This document shows, piece after piece, positions 11,829 through 34,504 of a stretch of 64,000 nt of DNA. The number at the start of each line of letters is the position of its first letter. The first letter of the stretch is position 1. A program made the position numbers and the translations under genes. Origin of the DNA: Scatophagus argus (lineage: Eukaryota > Chordata > Actinopteri > Scatophagidae); contig NC_058506.1 of the NCBI RefSeq assembly GCF_020382885.2, forward strand, positions 16,594,318-16,658,317, read 5' to 3'. The notes under the pieces are model-generated. The model had not been told where the DNA came from, searched no databases, and was given only the letters and a program-made list of their open reading frames with translations.

Positions 11829-12950
11829 GTGAGTGACATTTTTTCAATTTTAATTTTGAGCTGATTTGAAGCGTTTTTGTTTTTTTGAGGTTTCAAAGCA
11901 TGCACAGGATGTAAAATCATATATCTCCATTACTACTATTCATATTGTTCATACTTACTTTTTTTAAAATTAACTTCAAACTAACAACATGTGTCTAATT
12001 TAGTGATGCTACAGGATATTTAAAATAGAAAGAAATGGAATAATGTTTGATTTATGTGTTGTAACAGAAAAACAATGATTTGCATCTACATGATCTTCAC
12101 TGCGCTGGGAACAGCAGCTTTGGCTAAAGGTACATCTGAGTGTAAAAGTTACTACAGTTAACAATACAGTGTAGACAATAATTCAGTGAAAAGTGATTCA
12201 ATATTTTAACTAAGGCAGAAATGTTTACAGAGACATTTGCTAAATTTGGACATGAAATGAAAAGTAGATTTAATGTTTATTCTTTGTACAGGAAAAAGCA
12301 TAACCTTGGCAACAAAATATTATTATAACAATAATTGTAATTATTTCCATGTCCATGTTTTTTAGGGTCAATTGAATGCAATTTCTCTGAACCCACTGGA
12401 GCTCAGTGTTTTGGAACAGAGGGACAGATGAAAATTTGATGAAATATCATACTGAGAATGAATAATTATCTGATTTTAAGAGCCAAAGACCACACAGGGA
12501 CTTTGTATGGGGAACATGTGAATCAGTCTGAACTCTTCACCAATCGAACATTCAAATTAGGCAAAGCAATGAAGAGACACTCAGGAGATTACTTGTTGGA
12601 AATATATGACTCTTATGAAGTTTTGGTGACAAAAGTCATTAAGCACTTAGAAATAAAAGGTCGGTAAAAAAAAAAAAAAAGAAAGAAAGAAAGAAATTGG
12701 TGGATTGGTGATGGATTAAAATCTACTTCATATGTAAAACAGGAAGAACACATTTACATTCATTTATCAGGCTGGTTAAAACGCACTAAATCAAATATAT
12801 GAACATTTTCAACTAAATATCTCTGTTTCCATATTTTAGGGCTGACTATTGGTGCCTTCACAAAATATTGACAGAATGGGCTTTTTGATAAATAATAATT
12901 AGTAATGTGGTTAATGACTTAATGTGTAAAGATAAATAGTCGCTATAATA

Positions 12951-13083
12951 GAAGCTGAACACAAAGCCAGCAGTTCAAATGTTACCATCAGCTTACATGG
13001 TCAACTGACAGGAAGCCTGAAGTGTCATGTTGGGAACAAAGTCAGCAGAGACGAAACAGTCGTTCACCTGACAAGATGTGAAG
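12951..13083 (+). pseudogene. Truncated C2-like Ig exon, copy C remnant
   Basis: Same truncation and same left junction as the remnant at 7217-7349. The deletion therefore predates the duplication that separated B from C. Confidence 0.8.
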
Positions 13084-13272
13084 GTAGTGCAAAGGGCCTT
13101 GCTATCTGCCGGCTCCCCAGCTACCTCTGGGAGAGACGCCTGTGTGTTTGTCAATGACACTTTAGAACAACGGCGATGACCAAGGTCAACCCCTAATGCA
13201 AAGGGAGAACGAGAGAGAAGTAATAGAATTCCCTTACAGTAGGAATTGCTCAAATGACTTCACAATTAACAG

Positions 13273-13419
13273 TTAATTTATTTTACCTCTACATTTTTTT
13301 GGAACTGTTTTTGCACACTCTTTGCTTTTTGCACTCCTCTTCTGTCCTTGTGAGCTGCCACAACAGGTGAATTTCCCCACTGCGGGATCAATAAAGTTCA
13401 TCTTATCTTATCTTATCTT
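13273..13419 (+). mobile_element. Retroposon tail inserted in the copy C intron
   Basis: Present only in copy C, between AATTAACAG and TTAGCTGTGGATT, which are adjacent in B (and nearly so in A). It ends GTGAATTTCCCCACTGCGGG ATCAATAAAG and then TCTTA units, the 3' end of a SINE-like family common in fish. It lies just upstream of the C2 acceptor (13445-13446), close enough to influence branch-point choice. Confidence 0.7.
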
Positions 13420-14366
13420 AGCTGTGGATTTTACTTTGTCGTCCAGCTCCAGTGTCAAAGCCTGCTGTGTCTCAGACGTGTCTGTCACCAGAACAGATGA
13501 TCATCAGATGCTCCTCTGAGGGAGATGAAGTAGAGTTCACTTTGACCTTGGATGGTCTCTTACTGGTGCGGACCAGAAACCACAGCCAGTCCCAGACAAA
13601 CTGGACAGCAAACATGAAGCCACTGGCTGGGAGTGAAGCTGAACACAAAGCCAGCAGTTCAAATGTTACCATCAGCTTACCTGGTCAACTGACAGGAAGC
13701 TTGAAGTGTCATGTTGGGAACAAAGTCAGCAGAGACGAAACAGTCGTTCACCTGACAAGCTGTGCAGGTAGTGCAAATCAAGGAATTTTATTTTTATTTA
13801 CCAATTTACTTATTTATTTCATTAGTTAATGTAATATTGTCACTGCAACTGCAAAATTTTGGAATTTTCTTAAATGAAACAAACTTTCCAGGATTTGCTT
13901 ATTATTGTTTTTCTTTCCAAGGTTCCATTTCTCACTTGTCTCTCTTGGCTGTGGCTGTGATCGTGAGTGTTGTCACTCTGCTTCTGCATGCGGCTTTGTT
14001 TCTTTGCATCAAACATTTAAACAAGAAAAGAAGACCAACGACTGTCACTGAAAGTAAGGAAAATATGTTCTTGCCTCCCTTTAGAGAACTGAAAGCATTT
14101 TTCTGCATCTGAGGTAGCTGTTGCACGACATTCAATTTAGTGTCCCATGAAAATTAATATGGGAAAACCTAAATTGCTTGTATCCATCAAAATTTTGTTT
14201 ATTTAATTTATGTCCCCATCTAGCATGGACTGATTTGACAAGTCTCAAAAGCTACATTTCAAGTGTTTGTTTACTTCTTTCAGAAAACCCTGAAGATGAA
14301 ATTGTCTACGCAGATGTGAAGGTGATGAAGAAAACCAGACCCAATTTGCATCAAAATTCAAATTAA

Positions 14367-15274
14367 TTTTCTCCTAAAAGATTATTCATCTTAGCCTCTA
14401 TTTAAACAACAAAAATGAATCCCTGACTTTTTGTCTTCAACAAGTAAAAGTAATTTTCCCTGCCAAATAAGTAAACATAAATAACATAATGATTTAACTG
14501 TTATTAACTGCTATCACTGGATATTTGTCAACATACCTACTGGACATTTCTACTTGATTTCAGAGCTGCCAGTTAAGAGATTAAATTTGTTGTTCATGCA
14601 CTGACGCACTTCCTCCTGTAATAGCCTTTTGTGTTTTCAGTTCTGTTTCTGTGTTATACCAAAAGAAACCCTCAAACCAAGGTTAAATATATAAGTGTTA
14701 ATGAAAAACAACATTGTAGTCTGGGACAGAGAGGTTAAGGTTAAGTTTTGCTTTGCTTTGTAATTACTCAGAGACCTAACAATTTAAAAGTGGAGCTCAT
14801 GGGTGACATTTGGAAAATCTGCAGTCTCTCGCTTTGACTGTTGTGGTTATTGACGTTTGAGATGTCAATAATGTAGTGATTATTACTGACCACAAGATGG
14901 AGTCAAATGCCTTCACAAATAACACAATAATGGTGAAGAAAGGAACTCACTGTAATTTTTCTTTGTCCCTGGCAACCTCTTGTTCATTTTGTGTGGCTGG
15001 TGACTTCCAATCCCTAAAAGCTGTTCTCCTGTCTTTAACCATGAACACAGTCCTGCCCTAAACCTTAATCAAGCATTTTGCCATTGCAGCCATTTTGTTT
15101 TTTCATTAGAACATCTTGGCACGTTCAGGGCACCTGGTGGCAAACCCAACTCTGACAATTCATTTATATTTATTTAAACAGCTGCTTCAACATTTTGCAA
15201 GATTTCCTGCCTCACTTTGTTCTTATCATATCAGAAATCAGGTCATCATATCACCTTGTTATCACTCTAATAAA
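14367..15274 (+). other. Copy C 3' flank, diverged
   Basis: Patches match copy A 3290-3330 and 3940-4260 (for example GACCACAAGATGGAGTCAAA and AAACAGCTGCTTCAAC), so this is the 3' side of the original unit, but it is much more diverged than A is from B. A candidate poly(A) signal AATAAA is at 15269-15274. No exon recognised. Confidence 0.5.
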
Positions 15275-16640
15275 CAACTCACCATGTCTGCACTGTCAGG
15301 AAAGCCTGTTCATTCAGCTTCATGGAGCAAAGTGTCGGTCACTCTTTGGCTGAGGGAGTAACTGAGTAAGAGAGGGAGAGAATGAGGGAGGTTTAACAGA
15401 GTGCAGAGGGTGAGGACTTAACTTTGTGCAAATATTCAGTGTCACATCATTAATAACTGCTCACAATGCAGTGGTTAGTGTACTAACCACATCCTTATAC
15501 TCCATGGCAGCTCCAGGTAATACACAATCCGCACTCACGTTGACGTGCTTTCTTCTGCACCGTCTCTCCAAATGTTTTAGTATCTTATCAAAATTGCACA
15601 CAGAATATGCTAAGTGGGCAGCGTTTTTGCAGTCCACGTACTTTAGCATGTCCTAGAATAGAGTTTGTCGATAATGTTTTGAAATTTTTGTGACAGTACT
15701 CACATTCTTACCTTGAAAACTTTATGCACAAATGAGGCTTTTTACTTTACTTATTACTTCTCCTCATTTTCTGAGCAGTTAAAGCAGCCTATACTCCTTT
15801 TAAAGTTGTGAGAGGCACCTAAGTTTTCGTTGTGAACTTTGATTTTCATCGTGGGACAAAACGTGCCTTAATAAGAAACGCAAAGGTGTGTCCAGTCACG
15901 TTAATGACGTTCAGCCAGCCACGGCAGTGACCCAAGCACAATACAAAGGTCGTACCTTACGTTCATCTGCGCTTTTCCTGCTGTGTTAAAATGAGTAACT
16001 GAAGTCTACAATGCTACGATTGTAGTGTTGTACATTTTAACAGCAAACCAATTATTAATCACGCTCCAAACAGGAAGATTAACGCCGTCCCGTAAGAAGC
16101 CGAAACACAACTTCCGCTGACGGTCAGCCCCTCTTGGCAGGTCTCACCTGTGTCTTCCCGCGCAAATGGGAGGACCTCTGCAGCTCGATGACGCCCAGAA
16201 GTACTTCAACTGTTGTCATCAATTATAGCTCCTAATTAATCTTCATAACTTAGTAGAGTACCTGAAGCAATGTTAAAAAGAGTTAGCTAAATGTTGCTCA
16301 GACTTACTGTTCGAAAACCCGAGGGATGACTTCAACTTTATTGTTTGCAAATATCCTCAGTTTCAAATGTTAAACACCAGATGTCAGACTTAATTAAAGC
16401 TGAAGTGCAATAAGCTAACACTTCGTTGCTAATTTGTTTTGTCCTGGACTCCAGGTTCTGTCCCGATCCTACAAGGTCTGGAAAACCCTCCTCCCTTAGA
16501 ATCAACTCACGACTCTCCCTCATAAGAAAAATAAAAACAATAATAAATACGTTAAAACAAACCCACAAAACTGCATGACATGTTTATTCCTTGAGAACTT
16601 CAGAGGGTTAAATGCTCACAAACCTAATAAGACTTTGCAA
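15275..16640. other. Spacer with a GC-richer, promoter-like patch
   Basis: No gene recognised. About 15900-16200 is richer in GC and CpG than its surroundings. It contains an ETS-like AACTTCCGC and, on the minus strand, a GGAAGACACAG/GTGAGA exon-donor-like sequence near 16148-16160. It could be the first exon or promoter of a minus-strand transcript, but no coding exon supports this. Confidence 0.25.
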
Positions 16641-19600
16641 CATATCAGTAATAAAGATGTGAAAAGAAGACAATTCATCCGTTATGGTCAAAGGCCATGA
16701 TTTTTATTTTCTATTTTTACAGCATTGTTGAATTTTTTCAGTTTATTTAATAATCTAGACATAGAAGTGGGAGGAGGGGTTAAATTCTTACTGGAAGACA
16801 GACGGGGTAAAGATAAAAAAAATCCTCTCTGACATAAAAACAAAATATATTTATATATACTGTATATAAATTACATTATGATAATATCAACCGCCTGAAA
16901 AAATAATTGTGGAAAAAAAGGGGGAAAGTGCATTTAAGGCAACTGCTAGTTAGCTGAGTTTGCACAAAAATAGTCTCAGTCATCCCCCATGGTAAAGTGA
17001 ATGGAGTGGATCATCGCTACTGTCCGCTATGTAATGAGATGTCTAGATCGCCTACATCTGTGAATGGAGCCAGAGGGGTGGCATGATGGCTGTGTGACGG
17101 CTCGGATACACAGGGACAAGCACGGTCAACCGGTAAATATTGCAGCGAGTCAGCCTGACAACAGAGAAGTGGAGCAGGTGTAGTGTTGCATTCACTTTCT
17201 CCTGTTTCATTTTGTGGAAGTGGATGTCTGAGTAGCAAGTCATGTTCAGTAAGAGAAGTTTGTTAGTATCAAAGATGTTTGGGTTAGTTAAAAGAGGGAT
17301 AGAAAGAAACAAAGAAATGGGTAATTATATTGTTTGTTTTTTTTGTACTGATGTCTCAGCTGTTAGATTTGAATTAACCAACCAATCATCCAACCAAGAG
17401 TTCATTAAGATATTCTTCAAGGTAGTCTGAAAATATTTACAAGTTTGTTAAAAGGTCATGTAACTTTAAAGGGTGAGCTGAAAATCACTCAGGTGAAACC
17501 AGCACCCCCTGCTGGTCAGCTGGAGTAACACATCTGAGACAGTAAAATAATAAATACAGTATACTGTGTGTGTTTGATCGAGGACAGGAAAAAATGGAAA
17601 GGGAAGGCAAATATTCCATTGTTCCACATTCATATTCCAACAATTTTTTAGTTATAATTTTTTCAAGGAAATAAAGTTCATCTTTGCAGCAATCACCACA
17701 ATAAAACAGAGCAATTTTGAGTCATTTCCAAACTGCCGAGTACATCAACTGTTCAAGCTGCTTCAGAGAGTAAAAGAGAGTGCAACTATTCACAGAAATC
17801 AAAGAGGAGACTACATGAAATAATTTAGACACATGTACATATCAACAAATGCATATCTTACAGTACAGGATAGGGATGTTTTTTTTTCTCAGTGGAAATT
17901 GTGGGCCACAGTATCTGAGTGGTAGGAGCTGTAAAAAAGGAAGGAGAACAAAAGATAACCAGTGAGTAAAGCTCTTGCAGTCTGCTGGTTTTTAAGACAA
18001 ATCAAGAAGCAGTTTGACAATCCGTTGGTTTTTGTGGTGATCCAGGTTGAGTGGTGCCGGATAAGAGTGTCACGTCTCTCCTAATCTTGTCTTTCTTTTT
18101 AAATCAGTCTTCACTCATGTGCATCCGGTGAAGATGTGTCAACCTGAGTGTCCTGTATCCCCCTTTAGTGTCTGTACACACCAGTCTCTGCCGTGCAGTT
18201 CTGTTCTTGTCCAGGCGTAACCTCTGGAGAGTCCAAGCAGTCTTGTGTAAGCACCATTCTGGGAAGAAAGAGGGCAAGCCAGCTGGTGACACACCATGTC
18301 CCAAGTCTTCATGATTATTATCTGACCTGAAACGGCCTCTGCACTCATGGGCCCTGAGTTTGCTCGCTTCTAGTCACCAATACGTTGCATTCATGGAGAA
18401 CGTCCTTTCAGGTTTGGAAAGGAAAGAAGAGAAAAAATATAGAGGTTGTGGCCTGGCGGTTTATCTGTCTATGACTTTTTCTGTCTGTTATATTCCCACT
18501 GTGGCTAAATGGTGGTGAATGATATTACCCTGCATAGCAGAGAGAATATTTTCCAGGCTTTGGTTTGGATTTGTCAAAGCATGTGTGTGTACATGCGTGT
18601 CTGCATCTGCATGCACACGTGTCCATAAACTCTAAGCGTGGGTGTGTGTGGGTGTGTGTTTGCATCTACAGTCTCTCTGTTGTTCTCCCAGTCTGTTGGG
18701 AGAGTCCTTTAATGTCCAGCTCTGAAAAAATGTCATCATGAACAGCATCCTAAGAACTCCACTGCCATGGTTAAAAAAAAAACAAAAAAAGATCAAATCC
18801 AAAGTGTGAACGTCCATGGCCAACACACGACACATCCACCTATACCAACAGCAGTCACTGATATTACACTAGAGGCCACTGCCACACAGACTGTTCCACA
18901 CCTGCCCAGAAAATAAATAACACTGTAGTCACAAACAAGATCTTCAAGTTGACACACCACCTGAGAGACAGAGAGAGAGGAGTGACAAAGAATTAGAGGA
19001 CTCAGAGCTGTCCAGCAGAACTTATCATCTTATCTACAACCGCTGCGTTAATGTTTAAGTTTCACCACGGTCACAGCAGGTAAAGGTGGGTCTAATTTCA
19101 TTAACATTTTATACTGCTTATAATTAGAACGATATATCAGAATTTATTAGTTGATTCATATTTTGTAAAAATCTCACTCTCACAGAGTTAGAGGTTAGTG
19201 AACATAATGGAGCATTTAGCAGCTCAAAGTACAAGAATTTTTTTCTCATTAGTTGTGGAGACCATAACGGAGCTAAAAAGTGAGTTAATGTTCCATTCTT
19301 CAGGTGACCGGAAACAAGAACGCAATACTAATGTTGCTCCATAGGCGCCGCATACACAGGCCTTAAATAAGCGATTGTTTTCTCACACATTAGCAACTTC
19401 CAGGTGATAATATGTCAGTGTTGTTTTTACAACTTATTGAATTGCCTTAAGTGATGTAAAAACCTATAAGGTTTAAAGGTAAATGCTGAAATAAATACAT
19501 AAAAACAACCTCAACAACTCAATTTTCCTGCACAACCACTTACAAACCCTCAAAGACTGACTGCATAATTTTAAAAACACACTTGGAAACAGAAGTGACA

Positions 19601-20265
19601 ATAAACAAATGCCTTAGAGAGGGAGACACTGTGGTGTTGATGACACTGTTTGCTTTCTGAGAAGTCTGCTACCAGGAGTAAAAATGACAGGCTCATGTAA
19701 TATGGAAATAAACAACACAAACAAACAACAGAAATGCCTGAGTGGGAAGAAGAGAAAGAAGGTATGACTGCTAAATATTTCCAAGCGAAGGCAAGATTAA
19801 ACAGCTTGAGCAGACCAGGGTCAAATAAGTTTTGCTTCTGGTAGGCACTGAGCTGCAGTTTCCTTTTTAAACAACTTTTAATTGATGGTGTGAGGGTTAA
19901 GCATACGCTGTACGAAATTTAATTTGTTCCAATTAATACTGTTTCCTCATAAATATGCTTTAATTTAATTGGTATGATGAGTCACTAACAAATTAGATTA
20001 CTTAAAAATTTCAAAATATATAAATAGCATATAAAGTGTTCCCTGTAACTGTGAAGGCCAGAGGTCCATACCAGGAAGTCTTAATAAATGATCCTATCTG
20101 AGTGATCTCAGATTTGACTTTAGCGGCTGCACAAAGCCAAAACACTTGCTATGCAGGTTCCGCACTAACAGAGAAGCTTTTGACCAAGGTCCAGATGAGA
20201 GACGGGACTCACTTTCTTCTCAAAGCCCTCAGGACTCACCTCTGCTATGGGACACGCCAAAGACT
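16641..20265 (-). other. jakmip2 3' UTR and downstream sequence
   Basis: No coding exon of a second gene was found. Sequence just below 20266 is probably jakmip2 3' UTR. TTTATT (minus-strand AATAAA) occurs near 16742, but where the transcript ends cannot be told. GT-rich tracts lie at about 18580-18660. Confidence 0.4.
17502..17517 (-). promoter_or_regulatory. CTCF-like motif
   Basis: The minus strand reads GACCAGCAGGGGGTGC, close to the vertebrate CTCF core CCASYAGRGGGC. It sits between the receptor array and jakmip2. Motif resemblance only. Confidence 0.3.
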
Positions 20266-31251
<10,986 letters not shown>

Positions 31252-31552
31252 TCACGAAAACTTTCCAAGGCGCTCCCAAAATTTTCCAGGTCCTCCTCTT
31301 CCTCATTCTCCTCTCAGACAAAAGGGCTTGGGGGATGGAGGAGAGACAGATTGAGACATAGTACAGATCACAGGTGTTGATGTTTAGTCATTGTCACGCA
31401 CACTGTGTGAGCATGCTAGCATTTCTAATCCATTTATATTCAAAATACAGCTGAGGCTGGTAGGAATGCCTTTAGCTCGATGATGGAAAGATTAAAAAAG
31501 ATTCCACTAGTTTTGCACATTAAAGTCTGTTTGCATAGTTGAAAATAGTAGA

Positions 31553-31890
31553 GATGCATTGATCGACCGTCCAGGGACCGGAATCAGCATTCTCTGACCA
31601 GACTGGAGACCGGTCAGTCAGTCTCTCTTATCTCCAATTCCAAGCTTGTTCATTTTACGCATGCGCATACACAGAGCGGCAGTAACATCATAGCCACAAG
31701 TCTTAAGCATGGATGTCTTCACTGCAGACACAAAGCTCGCAATTTGTAATACATGTAAGGCCAAAGTAGGCTGTGGTGGACTACCACGAAAATATTCAAC
31801 AACAACAAACCTAATCAGACACTTATTTCAATTGTAGTCCTCAGAAAGAAAATCGGACTAGGCAAAAATTGGTATCAGGAGGTCACACTT
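31553..31890 (+). mobile_element. hAT-like transposon relic with BED zinc finger remnant
   Basis: Begins with GAGATGCATTGATCG, typical of fish hAT ends. From 31708 the frame reads MDVFTADTKLAICNTCKAKV and later STTTNLIRHL, the C-x2-C and L-x-x-H pattern of a BED finger at a hAT transposase N-terminus. The rest of the transposase is absent, so it is internally deleted. It lies upstream of the jakmip2 start codon, in intron 1. Confidence 0.6.
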
Positions 31891-32739
31891 ATAAAAATTG
31901 GCGCACCTTTAGAAAACAGTCACCTAAACCCTCCAGGGAGCTGCGTGAAATCTGAAAAATGTCTGCAAATGAAGGAGGCAGTGTCAGTTTAGGATGAAAA
32001 ACAAGATAATCTGGGGGAGATGGAATCATATGAAGTCATCAGACCTGTGCAGTCTGCTCCTCATGGAGGCTAACAGCTCACCTGAATCTCCAAAAGAAGT
32101 GCAGTTGAAGTGAATTATGGGTAATATGGACGACATATTCTGACAAGAAAGAAGAATGCATGGAATATGACTTTTTTTAGGAAAAAAAACTTTTCATTTT
32201 GAGCTGGCAGTTTGATAAAAGAGAAATGTAAAATCAGTGGCGTACTCCTTTAAGGGTTCATCAAAGTTATTGAATTTATTCAGTGGTGAACATGAACATA
32301 TGCACTAAAATCCATGTTAGTCCATTTAACACTTACAGAGTTCACTCAAGACCATACAGGTCAACCTCGTGGTACTGAGAAGTACCATAGGACCACGTTA
32401 GCACAAATGACTATCTTTAGCTGCATATCATTCTTAGTTTGTAGGAGCTTATTTCATGGAGCTTTATTTCATTTCATTGTTACCCAAACGAATGAATGTA
32501 ATGGCATTTATTTATTCTCATGACTCCATGTTGCCACAAAACACTATGTAATAGATACACGTGGGATTTTCTGATTTCTATTCACCTTCTGTTGTCACTC
32601 AGACCACTTTACTAGCTCAGCCCACAAAGCATCATATTAGTCTACTCTTATTGTAATGGTATAAATTCTTGCTGTCAACGCCAATCTTATTAGAAGGGAG
32701 TTCGTGACTGCTGTGAACTCTATTGCACAAACAGTCACA

Positions 32740-32930
32740 TATATAAATGTGATCTTGGGTCCTGGCATTCCTGTGGATGCTGCTTGGATGTGTACCAGCC
32801 ACTGAAAAACACTTCTGCAGACCAAGTACACCTCCCCATGGCAAGGGCAGTGGTGTGCATTGCCAAGCTACAAGAAACATTCTGGAACTGCTTGCGGGAC
32901 ATGACAAACAGTTCAAGCTGGAGTCTAACA
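32740..32930 (+). mobile_element. Tc1-like transposase relic
   Basis: The stretch from CTTGGGTCCTGGCATTCCTG to GCGGGACATGACAAACAGTT resembles the middle of a common fish Tc1-like transposase gene, but is broken by indels. It lies in the putative jakmip2 intron 1. Confidence 0.5.
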
Positions 32931-34372
32931 TATCAGGAGATATGTTAGATGGTTTTGGAAGAACTGGTTGTCAGGGTAAAGTGAGTGGTAAATCTTCCTC
33001 CCATACAATGTGTCTTTTCTTCATGCATTGCTTGAGGTCAACTGAAAGCCAATGACCTGCTGAGTACCGCAGATAGTCATGCTTCAGGCTTATATAAGCT
33101 GGGGGGTCATACTGTGACAAAGAGTAAACACATCTGATGAAATGTGGACAAGCCAATATTTTGTTCTGTTCTGTTTGTTTTGTTCATAAGTTTGTCCTTC
33201 AAGTACTGTCTCAGTTGTGTTGGGGTACTATACTGTACATGTCTGATTGATTGCCCACAAAAGCGCACATGCATGTGAACGTGTGGCACCATCATGCATA
33301 GCTATGATGACTCATGAGGAGTTGGATGGCATCTGTCATAATCTGAGGAGGGATGACATAACATCGCTTAAAAGATTAGAGATGAAGCCACATCGTCGCA
33401 TTTAGTCTACAAGGGCTCAATGCTCAATGTGTTGCAGGGGCTTTTAAAAGTTCTCTTGCTCTTTTTAAGTATCACTTATGGAGGTTGTCCAAAGAGACAC
33501 TGATGAAAACCACTGGATAAGTAACTGGACACAGAGTACAGTATATGACAGCACATCCTCCAAGGTAAAAAAGGGCAAAGTAACAATCTCAAGCATAGCT
33601 TACAAAAGGCAAGAGTTTAAATGCTAATGCCTGTAATCAACAACTATTGGGTGAATATGCAACATTTTGCAAAAGGAACCTCGGTTTTACTTGATTTTAC
33701 CCTCAAATTTAAGCTTAACATAATATCAGTATAACTGCATTTACACACTGAGTAATATAGTATTTTTGCTGCAACTAACATTTTTCCTGTCAATTCATTC
33801 ATAGTTTTTAAAATAAACATATACCCAACTGTACGTTAGCCATAGTGATGAGTCACCGTGAGTTTTCAGAGGAAAATGACTGTCCACCGTTAAACTGTCA
33901 TGACTTCCCGAGACACTTGAACTGATCAAATTCACTCTTAGTGCTATGATTACACCTGTGCTTCTCCTGACATTAGAAAATGAAAAATGTCTTTTGTGTT
34001 CCACGAGTAAATGACATGTCAGCTCTACATTTTTTCAACACATTTTTTTAAGCCTGTTTTTGGTATAGTCCTTGCAAAGTTTTGGACATTTCTGATGATG
34101 CAAATGATATCTTTACAAATGTAATCAATGTGGTAAATGTGGAATATGCACACAATGGATTTTCTAGTACATCGCCACCCTCTTTAAATCAAAATAAATC
34201 TTGTTTTACTGTCACATACACAGTCTAACGTATAGGCCTTGTGAAACCCATTCTCTCACCCAATAATCAAGACCAGGAGCAGCAGTGAGCAGCCATTATG
34301 GAGCTCCCAGGGTCCAATCTGAGTTTCCATGGCCAAAGGCAGGAAGATAAACTGAACTTATATGTTTAGCCC

Positions 34373-34504
34373 ATGAAACTGCAGTACCCACAGGGAGCTC
34401 AAGAGAACATGCAAGCACCACAAAAACACCCTGCTCCTGCTGGGATTTGAACTCAGGGCCTTCTTGCTATGAGGTAAGAGTGCTGACCACTGAGACAACA
34501 TGAT
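34373..34504 (-). repeat. tRNA-like SINE relic
   Basis: The minus strand reads CAGTGGTCAGCACTCTTACC then GAGTTCAAATCCCAGCAGG, resembling pol III A and B boxes, followed by GCATGTTCTCTTGAGCTCCC as in a widespread fish repeat. Confidence 0.45.

Larger units (their letters stand above)
12075..14366 (+). pseudogene. CD2/SLAM-family-like receptor, copy C (stops in V exon, ITIM-like tail kept)
   Basis: Exons: signal peptide 12075-12129, V-like 12366-12659, C2-like 13447-13767, transmembrane 13922-14053, tail 14284-14366. In the V exon 16 nt are replaced by 4 (net -12), which creates two consecutive TGA codons at 12437-12442. Splice sites remain, although the transmembrane exon now ends in A before GTAAGG instead of G, changing the junction codon from Asp to Lys. 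The tail reads DEIVYADVKVMKKTRP and ends NLHQNSN. IVYADV fits the ITIM consensus [SIVL]xYxx[ILV]. The V exon is symmetric, so skipping it gives an open 196-residue, single-Ig receptor. Pseudogene versus functional V-less inhibitory-type receptor cannot be decided from DNA alone. Confidence 0.6.

Noticed and set aside
18780..18960. Minus-strand acceptor followed by a hydrophobic frame (KILFVTTVLFIFWAGV), as an alternative jakmip2 last exon
   Set aside because: The hydrophobic frame is out of phase with the phase-0 end at 20699. The in-phase reading is not recognisable. Left as unproven.
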